From NCBI GenBank assembly GCA_916610825.1, contig OU744451.1, forward strand, positions 5,917,345 through 5,981,344: 64,000 nt of DNA, in the 5' to 3' direction. Made by a program: the position numbers and the translations under genes. Shown here in pieces: positions 56,001 to 64,000 of this stretch. Origin of the DNA: Haliclystus octoradiatus (Eukaryota; Cnidaria; Staurozoa; Stauromedusae; Haliclystidae). Under the pieces are notes generated by a model. The model saw only the letters and a program-made list of their open reading frames with translations. It was not told the DNA's origin and did no database searches. Each line of letters starts with the position of its first letter. Within the stretch, counting starts at the first letter, position 1.

Positions 56001-59000
56001 TTCCTGCATCATCTCTTGTGGCAAACCATCAATTGTATTGCTGACAAAATGGTTAATCTTTTCATAATATTTTAGATTTTATCAAACTGTACGCGCTGAA
56101 AGAATGGAAAAATCTAACCAAAAAGAAGCTTGGAAACAGAAGGCTCATTATAGTTTGCGTACACTGTGTCGAGCATTAGATTATATTGTTTGTAACCCTC
56201 ACATACCACCGATCAGATGCGTCTATGAGGTAAGAAAGATTAATAAACCAGCAATGTCACATGTCGATGTATACATGGTGTCAAATCATCATAAGCCCTG
56301 TGAAAACAAGCCTAGTATGGCTTACCAGGCCCTGAATAATCATCATCAGCCCTGTGAAAACAAGCCTAGTATGGCTTACCAGGCCCTGAATAATCATCAT
56401 CAGCCCTGTGAAAACAAGCCTAGTATGGCTTTACCAGGCCCTGAATAATCATCATCAGCCCTGTGAAAACAAGCCTAGTATGGCTTACCAGTCCCTGAAT
56501 AATCATCATAAGCCCTGTGAAAACTAGCCTAGTATGGCTTACCAGTCCCTGAATAATCATCATCAGCCCCTGTGGAAACAAGTCTAGTATGGCTTACCAG
56601 GCCCTGAATACATATATGATAAATCATCATCAGCCCTGTGAAAACAAGCCTAGTATGGCTTACGAGGCCCTGGATACATAAATGATGATGAAATGATGAA
56701 TCCATATTAATAGGTTTAAAACTGAGAACAACTTGATAAAAATATCGAGTTTACGGAACCCAGACAATACAGACATAATCAGAATATTTGCAAATTAAAA
56801 ACACCTATGTTGTGATAGACCACACTTCGTAATATTGGGTGGTATCACTAAAACCTTTGATCTTTGTCAAAATGCCGTCAAAGTCATCAAACTATTATGT
56901 ATTATATTTTATTAATGATTCTTTTTATCACCGATAATCTGTTAACACGCTATTCTGCTGAAAATGTTATTTTTCAGGTATTCAACTTTTTTTTCTTTCT
57001 GGCTTCATGCAATGTAGTAAAAAAATTATATTCTACTTAACTGCATAAAGGCGCGAGCAATATTTTTCGGGATCCGAACTATAGAGTATTATGTGCATTG
57101 AGTTCTATATGTAATTAATCGAAACCGACTAGGGTACTATTCGATGATTTGCATTCTGATTGGTTGCTCCATCGTTCACTATTTTCTCATAGTGAACGCT
57201 GGCAAGTTCCCTCGCAAGTTTCAAAAAGTAAACAAGCGATTCGCAATGTTTTTGAATCAAAATTTTATACGAATTACGAGAGTAAATTATAATTTCCGTC
57301 CCGAGAAAACAAAACAAGTAGCAAAATATGAGATGAAGTTGTTCAGTGGTAAGCTATGCATATGCAATTTTAATCTTATTTAACAAGCTTCTCGCAACTT
57401 TATTGCAGATATGAATTTGTCCGCTAGTCAGCTAAAGTTTACAATAAACTCTTACATTACAAACTGCAAACATTTATGTATATTTAGATAGCCAATAGTT
57501 ACTTTCGCAAGTTTGCTATTTTCTGGGGCTGTTGAATTATAGCCAGTATTAATATCCAACTGTTTTGTTTTAAAAATTAAATCTGAATCAAGTCAAATTA
57601 AACTTCATCCTCCAAATCACAACGCTGCAGTCGTCATGGATGCCGTTGATTGATGGTTGTATTTAAAATTTATCATGCAGAAAGCAAATAAATAGCTAGA
57701 ATTTATTTTTGATATGTTTTGCTTGTACCACTAGTTGGTTTCCACTAAAACAATTAGACAATTCGCCCTTGTTGTCTACCATCTTAAATAGTCACCTCGG
57801 AGGACCTCGGTGACTATTCGACGGTAGCCAACTTAAGCTCGTTGTCTAATTGTTAAGTATGCTATAAGGTGATTCAAAGCTGAATGGTTTGTATTTTGAC
57901 ATCTATATGTAATTTGATGGGGAAGCAATGTCTGAATTTTGATACAATGATGTAAATATAATGGGGAGAAATTCTTTAAAAGTCATAATATGTGCCCCTC
58001 AGCGTTCTAATATTCTAAAGCATGGTATACAGTGAAACCCCGTTAATATCACCTCGGTTAATATCACGACCCGCCTATTATCACGATTTTTCAGAAACCA
58101 GTGACCACTCTCTATGAAATTCAACTAATTTTACCCACTTAACATCACTCTTGATAATATCACGATTTCGCTGTATATCACGATTTCCAGGCGGCTTTTT
58201 GATTAAAAACCCGCTTTGTGTCACAATTTCTTTGAATTTGATCACATACTGCAAGTTAAACAAAGAAGTGCTATTTCTATGTTGACTTGTGAATTCTACT
58301 TCAGAAAGTAATGATCACACGGTTTGTTGTTCTTTAGAAATTGAACACAAGTACTGTATTGGTGTGCGATTTTTCTCTTCTTTCAGTACATGATAGATAC
58401 ATGGTTACATACATACATACATAGATACATAGATACATAGATACATGATACATGGTTTGTTTCCTGATTGTCGGAAATTTTCTTTTAGGTTTCACTCTTT
58501 TTAGCCATAGATTGACTAGACAAAATATAAAATACGAAACAAACACGCGACAAATATTTCACAGCGACGTCTTTTGCATGTTTAAATGTTTGAATGGCGG
58601 GACTTCCCCTAATTACCATAACAAAGAAAATCTCATGTTACGCTCCATTAGTTCTATTTCAGACTCTGTTGCTATGACAATTAATTGATCGAACAGGCGT
58701 GATGAAACATGATGCGTGTTGAATCCATCACATGAATTCTGTAAACTAATGTTGAAGGAGACTGACTCTGGGCAAACAAACTATTTTAAATTACTAATTT
58801 ATATTGCATTTATTTTGTACATTACTTATTTATTGTTATTTCTATTCTTGTTTTTATTTGAATATTTTCTAAATTGTTTGTTTCCAAAAATGTCTATTTT
58901 GTTATCCGCCTCAGAACTTCGGATTATTATTTCTGCATTCGCCATTTCTATTGTTTCTTTTGTCCTCTATTGTTTCATGAACTATTTGTACTCCCTGTGG

Positions 59001-62000
59001 TCAATCCGCTTAATATCACGATCCGCTTAATATCATGATTCTTGCTTGCACCGCCGTCGTGATATTAACGGGGTTTCACTGTATACAGTAAAATTTATTT
59101 CATGTGACGTTATGTAATTTGATCACAGTACACAGGTGGTCATTATATACAGGGTTTCTTCAAGACATGTGGTCACTGTATAGAGGGGATTTTTATGACA
59201 GCTTGATTGTACACAGATAGATATTGAATAAGTATATTTTTACAGGGAATATGTTGCAGCTTTCTAACACAATTGAGTCATGAAGCATATCCATTGATGG
59301 TAGAATTGATCAAAGAAGAGATTTTCAAAGAAATCCCCAAAGGATCTTCATGTTTAAAAGCCCCATTACCTAAACCCCCTGGAGGACAAAATCATTCTAA
59401 AGTAGCAGGCTATTGGCTTACAACTGGAGATACCGAAATTATCACTGATCAAAAATACATCCTTACAACAACAGTGGAAAGAAATTTGAAAAACTTGTGT
59501 AGAGTTGTGTCCGCCAGGTAATACCTGTTTGAACAGATCATATTTATTAACTTTATTCCTTTATTTATCTGCTACTTGTATTTATATGTGTTTATTTATT
59601 TGACTGGTATAATAAAGTACTTTACTGTTAAATATAGTGTCGTAACGAAATTGATTCAATCAACCTGATGGGTTTAGAGTTATGACGCCAAATCACTATA
59701 GCAAAATTATTTTTGGTAACACAATCTATCTTACAATTTTTGAAAAAAAAAAAAAGCACGAAAAATGAGAATTTCCAATTTGATCAGGAGTTTTCAAAAC
59801 ATTTTATGGGCAAAAAAGTCATGTAGCCTAAATATTTTGAAAGTTGTGTAAGTTATGATACAAAGGAATTGGTGCACAGTTTTCTATGAGCCATTGATAT
59901 GTGGCGCATTCAAGTCACTTGAGGAGAAAACTTGAAGGCATAAATCATTCTCCGTGACAGCTAGTGATTTTCTGATGTCTTCTCGTTATCTCGTTATGTG
60001 CCCTCTGGTGCGCCAATATTAATAGCTCATAGGAACTATGTGCCAATTGCGGAGTAGTAACTCTGACATTCAGCATGCTTACCTATATTTACCTAGGAAG
60101 ATCAACAAACTAGTAAAGCAAATAAGTATAATAATGATTTATTGTCTATTAATTGCAACATTTCATTTTTTTATTATCAGCTGATGCCCTCGTTTTATTG
60201 AAATTGAAGAAGCAAGAACTCTAAGAACTTCTTGTCTCGATTTGATTATATATTTTTTATTTGCATTTAGGAAACATCCTGTTCTACTTCAAGGCCCTAC
60301 ATCAGTTGGTAAAACTTCGCTCATTCATTTCTTGGCTAATCGAACTGGAAATCGATGCGTTCGTATCAATAACCATGAACATACTGATATCCAAGAGTAT
60401 ACTGGTTGCTATGCTACAGATGCATTTGGCAAACTCTATTTTAGAGATGGTAAGAGTCTTGCAAACAAATAACCACCATTGCGATACAGCGTTAGTGTAG
60501 CTGGGAAGGCTTTGGACCAGGGTCCAACCAAAGTAGGAGTCTTGGAATCCTAGATTCCGGAAGCTCAGATAAAATTCAGAAGAAAAGTGATATTTTTACG
60601 ATTTATTGTTTAAAATTAAAAAAAAAATTGAAATGCCTGTAGGGCTCCAGAAGGCTGAACCTTTTGTCGGACCCTGCTTTGGACCTTTGCCAACAATAGG
60701 CAGGTCCACTAAAATTTAAGTATGTACTTTAAACATATCCATACGAAGATCAAAGGATAAGTTTAATATCCCCGATTTTTTTTTCCAAAAATATCGACAA
60801 ACCATCGAGATATCTGACTTCAAATGACATTGCGTAACCATGGTTACGAAACGGCAAGTTTTGGTGGATGCAGGAATGTGACGTCATTATCCGGACAAAG
60901 TGAGAAATCTACTACTATCATGACTTGATATCCAAAACCGTTCATCCATCAATTCGTCATTTTTTATCCAAATTTTTTGTGAATAGTATAATCAGAACCG
61001 CTGATTTTTAAACGAGACTAAGGGTAAAGTTTTGTTTCTTTTTTCGGTTTGTCCTTTTTGTAGCGAAACAAAACAAATCTTTTCCATATCTTTCTCTCGC
61101 GGTTCCCGACCGCAAACAAACAAAAGTTCTCAGCCAGGCCGATCTGCACGTGCACACTGTTTTTGTCAAAGACCTTCAAAGTGTTCGTTCACATCAAAAC
61201 GAGAAGGTTCACTCGTCTTTACCAAAGTCTCACCGAAAAGTAGGCAGCATTCACTTGGAAATATATATATATATATATTTGATATTTAGAGAAGAAACCT
61301 CATTCATATATAAACGGCTTAGATCATCACTCCAGCATCAAAGTAGTGTTATTTTTATTTATCAAATCTTCGTTCTTTTATTTCGTCTGTCATGCATCAT
61401 CAACTGTTGCTTGTGTTATTATCACCAGATATAAGACGGTGAAATCGCATTCAGTGTGCATTTATTTGAATTAACAAACACTTTAAATGGACCTATTAAC
61501 CCTTTACCAATTCTAGATTTGGATTTATTCTAGTAAATCAGAATTCAAATTCAATAAAGTTGCCGTTTAAATGAAATATTTTACGCATCGATCACGCATG
61601 CTACGACAGTTTACGTCGAGGCGTATAATTTTCTGAAAACCGAAAAGCAATTTATGATTCATTTTGCATTGATTAACAAATATTTACTTGGACAAATGAT
61701 TAATCATGCAATTTGTGTGAAGGCAATGGACGATATTGATGTAGTAGCTATATTTAGCTATATATTTTATCCCATTGATCAGCGAAGACAGTGAATGTAG
61801 TTTTTGTAGAATCATGGTAGAATCATAGCTACAATAAATTTGATCCTATTATAGGCCATATGATTCGCGAGAAAATAACGTGGATAATTTGCTAATAAAT
61901 GGTAGATCATACAACTCCTTCCACTTATTTTCTATCTTGTTTGAAACTTTATGTGTGTTATTTGAAATTCAAATAATTTGCTAAGCTAGTCTACCATCCT

Positions 62001-63773
62001 TGTTCCTTCTCGCTTCGACACTCGAACCATGCTCGAACGTAGACAAAAACAACATAAATTGATATAAATATTTCAGAGCGATTTCCATTGATGAATATTT
62101 CAGGTCACCATAATAAGTTTTTTGAAGTCAGCCTTCAATATTTTGAACAGGAACAGCAGTGCTAATGGAAATGATTACATTTAAATTTGACGTTCAACGA
62201 TACCAATAATTACAAAAAATGCTAAAGTCTCCATTGTTTAGCGGAGTGTGATTTTGTTCTGTCCGGGAAATGACGTCATAATATAGCAAGCCAATCACAA
62301 ATCGTTTTGACGTTCTACGAAATTTCTGGATTTAAAACTCAAAAATGAAGGGTTTTTTGAAATTTTTTTGGAATTTTTATCAGTTTTATGGAATTCTGCG
62401 GGTATGATATATCCGAAACACGAATAAAATCAACTTTGAAATTTTTAGTGGACCTGCCTATTCTCTGATTCAATCCCTGGCAGGAGCATTATTGGTTGTC
62501 GTCGGACATCCGACATCCAGCCATAAAATGCATACATGTTTCAAAATACTAATCTTTTAACCAGCCAGGGTAAACAACAGCCATTCAAGGGAAAATGCGT
62601 AGTGCTCTACCGAAGCAACACCAAAAGCCATGAAAATGCCATGAAAGTGTTAGTGAAAACAGCATGAAAATATAACAAAGTGAAACGATAAACGAATTTT
62701 AGGCCATGAAATGTTTGAAAACCATGAAAACATCCATATTTACCATATTAAAATGTGAAAATGTCATGAAAATGCCACAAAAACGCCATAAATTTCACAC
62801 TTTTTCATTATATTAATTTGAGTAGTGTTACCTGATGTGTGGATAAAAGAGAAATGAAAAATACAAAATTAAAGGTCATTTAATGTTCAAGTATAGAAAT
62901 TTCCTAAAAGTCTATACATTTTTCGTGGCCCCTCAAATCAGATGAATTTATGTGCCTGAAAAGTTGATTCATGAGCAGTTCATGGACGTTAAATGGCCTC
63001 AAATTTTCATGAGCTGTTCATGAACTGTCTGCAAGTGTTCATGAACTGTTCATGAACTCCTGAACTGTTTTTTTGCAGCAAATGGCACCGGTAAGTGACA
63101 TGGTAAGTGATCAATAATAAAATTAACTCTCAGGAAGTCGTAATAGTAAGTTGTTTTCCTTTAACTATGCCAAAAGACAAAAAAATTGTACAGTCCCCGA
63201 TTCAAATCGCTTGTCTGCAAAATAATTTTAGTACTGTCAAAACAATACGAACAAATTGAACACAATAGGTTGTCCGTTATTTATAGGATTTAATTGTATT
63301 GTTGTCGTTTTTGTCTAGGATTTTGGGTACTAATTTTTAGACTCGTTGTATAAGTTGAACCCTTGATTTTAGCTTCAAAATTTAAGGCTAGAAAACCAAC
63401 TTATACGCAGGAAAATACGGTACTAGCTTTTTACTCTTAAATTCTTCTTGTAGGTGTTCTTGTTGATGCAATGAGAAAAGGCTATTGGCTGATTCTTGAT
63501 GAACTCAATTTGGCACCGAGCGATGTCCTAGAAGCACTCAACAGAGTAAGTATTGGATCAGTTATAAATTATCTTTTATTTACAATTATATTTTATAATG
63601 CTGTGCCTCATAGTTATGATTTATATTATGTTTTTGATGATCTATAATATTTTTAGGTTTTGGATGACAATCGTGAGCTTTTCATCGCTGAAACCCAGGA
63701 AGTTGTCAAAGCGCATCCTAAATTTGTTTTATTTGCAACTCAGAATCCACCTGGAGAATACAGTGGCAGAAAG
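44025..63773 (+). CDS. MDN1: MDN1, midasin AAA-ATPase (N-terminal third; continues past the window)
   Basis: Midasin is a giant dynein-like AAA+ protein that strips assembly factors from pre-60S ribosomes in the nucleus. Exons: 44025-44126, 45986-46786, 50397-50632, 51757-51856, 52631-53489, 54753-54972, 55536-55640, 55879-55992, 56076-56229, 59246-59517, 60271-60449, 63454-63545, 63657-63773. Phases agree and encode 1117 codons of an expected roughly 5000. AAA1 has Walker A GTIGVGKT (about residue 264) and Walker B WLLLEDIDHA. AAA2 has GETGCGKT (about 591), VVNMSQQSDLSDLLGGYKP and WVLLDEINLAAPE. AAA3 has GPTSVGKT (about 996), RINNHEHTDIQEY and WLILDELNLAPSDVLEALNR. The first exon (34 codons, MEVDDAYSGCVTQL) is less sure: it has an ATG, joins in phase and sits by the divergent YARS1 start, but N-termini of this family diverge. 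Introns are filled with satellites and transposons. Confidence 0.95.
44127..45985. other. MDN1 intron 1, no element recognised
   Basis: About 1.9 kb, AT-rich. The open frame 44337-44570 and others are short and unsupported. Ends in a T-rich tract and CAG acceptor before exon 45986. Confidence 0.45.
46812..47756. repeat. 135-bp satellite, seven copies, MDN1 intron
   Basis: Seven near-identical units of 134-135 bp start at about 46812, 46946, 47081, 47216, 47351, 47486 and 47621. Each contains GATTATTGATATATAACAG and the hairpin-forming TGACCACCTGTATATAGTGG. The array starts about 25 bases after the donor of exon 45986-46786. The hairpin module matches the interior of the CAGTGAAACCTG MITEs. 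Confidence 0.92.
47757..49227. other. Unique-looking spacer between satellite arrays
   Basis: About 1.5 kb. It begins with a short (AAT)n run. Plus-strand open frame 48133-48420 has no recognisable domain. No transposon ends seen. Confidence 0.45.
49228..49305. other. GC-rich patch beside the second satellite array
   Basis: Contains GGGAGCGAAGCGACC, GAAGCCGAAGGC (twice with variation) and CCCCGGGCGCAGGCCGCAAG, strikingly GC-rich against the surroundings. It joins the second array directly. Identity unknown. Confidence 0.5.
49302..49830. repeat. 133-bp satellite, second array of four copies
   Basis: Same unit as 46812-47756, starting near 49302, 49435, 49568 and 49701; the last copy is the most diverged. 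Confidence 0.88.
50633..51756. other. MDN1 intron with CATGAAAATGCC repeat
   Basis: Holds the dispersed repeat at about 51465-51640 (CCATGAAAATGCCATGAAAG and reiterations). Otherwise nothing recognised. Confidence 0.5.
51912..52080 (+). mobile_element. Decayed tRNA-derived SINE
   Basis: Order of parts follows the SINE at 2609 (GTTAGTGTAGTGATTAGGG, CAATCCCTG, CCATCC, AGCCAACCACTCTGGTGG, AAAGCTTG), but tRNA boxes and core are degraded. Confidence 0.5.
53543..53660. mobile_element. hAT-type MITE, diverged copy
   Basis: Ends CAGGGTCCTACTAAAGTGG and, inverted, CAGGATCCAGC. Flanks CCACTTGC and TCACTAGC could be an 8-bp duplication with two changes. Directly followed by another MITE. Confidence 0.6.
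53675..53850. mobile_element. MITE, CAGTGAAACCTG family, diverged
   Basis: Ends CTGTCAGACCTGTTATACC and, inverted, AGTGAAACCTGTATAAAAC. The interior has the usual GATCAACCCTGTATATAAAG and CTACAATGGTCAATTT modules. Confidence 0.6.
54090..54645 (-). pseudogene. LINE reverse transcriptase C-terminal remnant
   Basis: The minus strand encodes a typical non-LTR C-terminal region: YIRPIMESSTPVWSPTL, VERVQRFFTRWLWRR, YRRLYFDVCMCYKLLNN, then, in another frame after the T-rich stretch near 54280, RVVNMWNVLPENVVNS and LNLFKCRLKEVD. The shift and the missing upstream catalytic part make it a dead 5'-truncated copy. Clade (CR1, L2 or Jockey group) undecided. It is antisense within an MDN1 intron. Confidence 0.8.
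55741..55839. repeat. Compound microsatellite (GACT)n-(GACC)n
   Basis: Runs of GACT pass abruptly into runs of GACC, about 100 bases in all, between MDN1 exons 55536-55640 and 55879-55992. Confidence 0.95.
56294..56690. repeat. 54-bp tandem repeat, seven copies, MDN1 intron
   Basis: Units begin GCCCTGTGAAAACAAGCCTA near 56294, 56349, 56403, 56458, 56512, 56566 and 56632. The first three keep an open frame continuous with exon 56076-56229. The array starts about 65 bases after that exon's donor. Confidence 0.9.
56691..58029. other. MDN1 intron, no element recognised
   Basis: About 1.3 kb of AT-rich sequence. Inverted GACAATTCGCCC-like and CTCGGAGG motifs near 57760-57860 (GTTGTCTACC ... GGTAGCCAAC) hint at a small MITE, but ends were not resolved. 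Confidence 0.4.
58030..59081. mobile_element. 1.05 kb TIR element related to the 10151-13512 transposon
   Basis: Ends CAGTGAAACCCCGTTAATAT on both sides (inverted), TA flanks at 58028-58029 and 59082-59083. Subterminal TTAATATCACGA and TATTATCACGAT repeats match the right end of the transposase-bearing element. The interior includes a short FKCLNGG-like stretch near 58590 recalling a LINE remnant, and a hydrophobic open frame at 58716-59030 that is probably chance. In an MDN1 intron. Confidence 0.75.
59518..60270. other. MDN1 intron, no element recognised
   Basis: About 750 bases of AT-rich intron. No repeat ends, RNA gene or supported ORF. Confidence 0.45.
60518..60676. mobile_element. hAT MITE with perfect 8-bp duplication
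   Basis: 159 bp, ends CAGGGTCCAACCAAAGTAGG and, inverted, CAGGGTCCGACAAAAGG. Target duplication CTTTGGAC at 60510-60517 and 60677-60684. It is inserted in the tRNA-like head of a SINE. Confidence 0.88.
60699..62458. mobile_element. 1.76 kb TIR element, GGCAGGTCCACTAAAA ends
   Basis: Terminal inverted repeats GGCAGGTCCACTAAAA flanked by TA (60697-60698 and 62459-62460). Both subterminal regions contain TGACGTCAT. The interior open frames (61032-61289, 61150-61434) show no transposase motifs, so it looks non-autonomous. It is inserted in the same SINE as the hAT MITE at 60518, with only 22 bases between the two. Confidence 0.75.
62628..62800. repeat. CATGAAAATGCC dispersed repeat, third copy
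   Basis: Same pattern as 16325-16465 and 51465-51640 (CCATGAAAATGCCATGAAAG, then ACCATGAAAACATCC, then GTCATGAAAATGCCAC). Confidence 0.55.
62960..63080. mobile_element. Palindromic GTTCATGAAC MITE, diverged
   Basis: Carries GTTAAATGGCCTCAAATTTT and TTCATGAACTCCTGAACTG, as in the copies at 31618, 31987 and 39904. Left end decayed. Confidence 0.5.
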
Positions 63774-63829
63774 GTAGAACTATTTCTTCATTGCTAACAA
63801 ATAGTGTGTACCAACTGCTGGAGAGAGCG

Positions 63830-64000
63830 CAGAGCCATCTATTTACAAGAGTTGGGACACTTTTTTATGTGCAACTCTCAGCTCCAATTAGACATATGCT
63901 AGTCACGTGATTTTATGGACGCCATTCTCGTTCCGTCGGATCCAGACTCGTGAGATTTGTACAAATTGCGAAAACATAATATAAAGGTGAAAATCATTTT
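63830..64000. mobile_element. CAGAGCCATCTAT element, cut by the window end
   Basis: The left end CAGAGCCATCTATTTACAAG with GAGTTGGGACAC matches the MITE at 2066-2201, read inverted. The right end is outside. Confidence 0.45.

Larger units (their letters stand above)
60486..62590 (+). mobile_element. SINE split by two DNA transposons
   Basis: SINE pieces lie at 60486-60517, 60677-60696 and 62459-62590: GCGTTAGTGTAGCTGGGAAG, then CTTTGGACCTTTGCC, then GATTCAATCCCTGGCAGG with the later SINE segments TTTCAAAATACTAA and CCAGCCAGGG. The order matches the SINE at 7875. Confidence 0.7.

Noticed and set aside
58716..59030. Hydrophobic 104-residue open frame resembling a membrane protein
   Set aside because: It lies inside a TIR element, has T-rich codons that give leucine and phenylalanine by composition, and no homologous motif.
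61032..61434. Overlapping open frames as a transposase
   Set aside because: No DDE motif, no helix-turn-helix signal, too short.

Overview
This is AT-rich, intron-rich animal nuclear DNA. Its coding content is three conserved housekeeping genes, assembled here exon by exon from similarity to remembered family sequences and from splice-site phase: MSH2 (minus strand, 5' part, running off the left edge), YARS1 (cytosolic tyrosyl-tRNA synthetase, minus strand, complete) and MDN1 (midasin, plus strand, N-terminal third, running off the right edge). Introns are many and short in MSH2 and YARS1. Together with a BEL/Pao element, tRNA-derived SINEs with a GTCAGGAAGGGCATCCGG-type core, a Penelope-like hammerhead motif and many MITEs, this suggests a marine invertebrate, possibly an invertebrate deuterostome. 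The species cannot be fixed from this window.

Layout. 1-29086: MSH2, ATG at 29086. Its introns hold a tRNA-Pro(TGG) gene, a hammerhead core, SINEs, several MITE families, a 3.4 kb transposon with an intact Mutator-like (PF20700-type) transposase ORF, and a full-length, probably recent BEL/Pao retrotransposon (17514-24782) with equal-length LTRs and a 5-bp target duplication. 29087-30606: intergenic, holding the MSH2 upstream region and the YARS1 3' end. 30607-43576: YARS1 in 20 coding exons, with hAT-type, TTAA-flanked and palindromic MITEs in its introns. 43577-44024: a 448-bp divergent promoter region shared with MDN1. 44025-63773: the first 13 recognised exons of MDN1, covering the N-terminal region and the AAA1, AAA2 and start of AAA3 modules. 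Its introns hold a 135-bp satellite, a 54-bp tandem repeat, a (GACT/GACC)n microsatellite, a LINE remnant and a SINE split by two nested DNA transposons.

The three genes act in unrelated processes: mismatch repair, tRNA charging and ribosome assembly. Only YARS1 and MDN1 show a likely shared regulatory region. The most notable points are the absence of a recognisable MSH2 exon for about 35 conserved residues in an intron full of transposons, the young BEL copy inside MSH2, the Mutator-like transposase inside a CAGTG-ended element flanked by TA, the hammerhead ribozyme core, and the nested insertions at 60.5-62.6 kb. All exon calls come from reading alone; coordinates may be off by a base or so where homopolymers were counted by eye.
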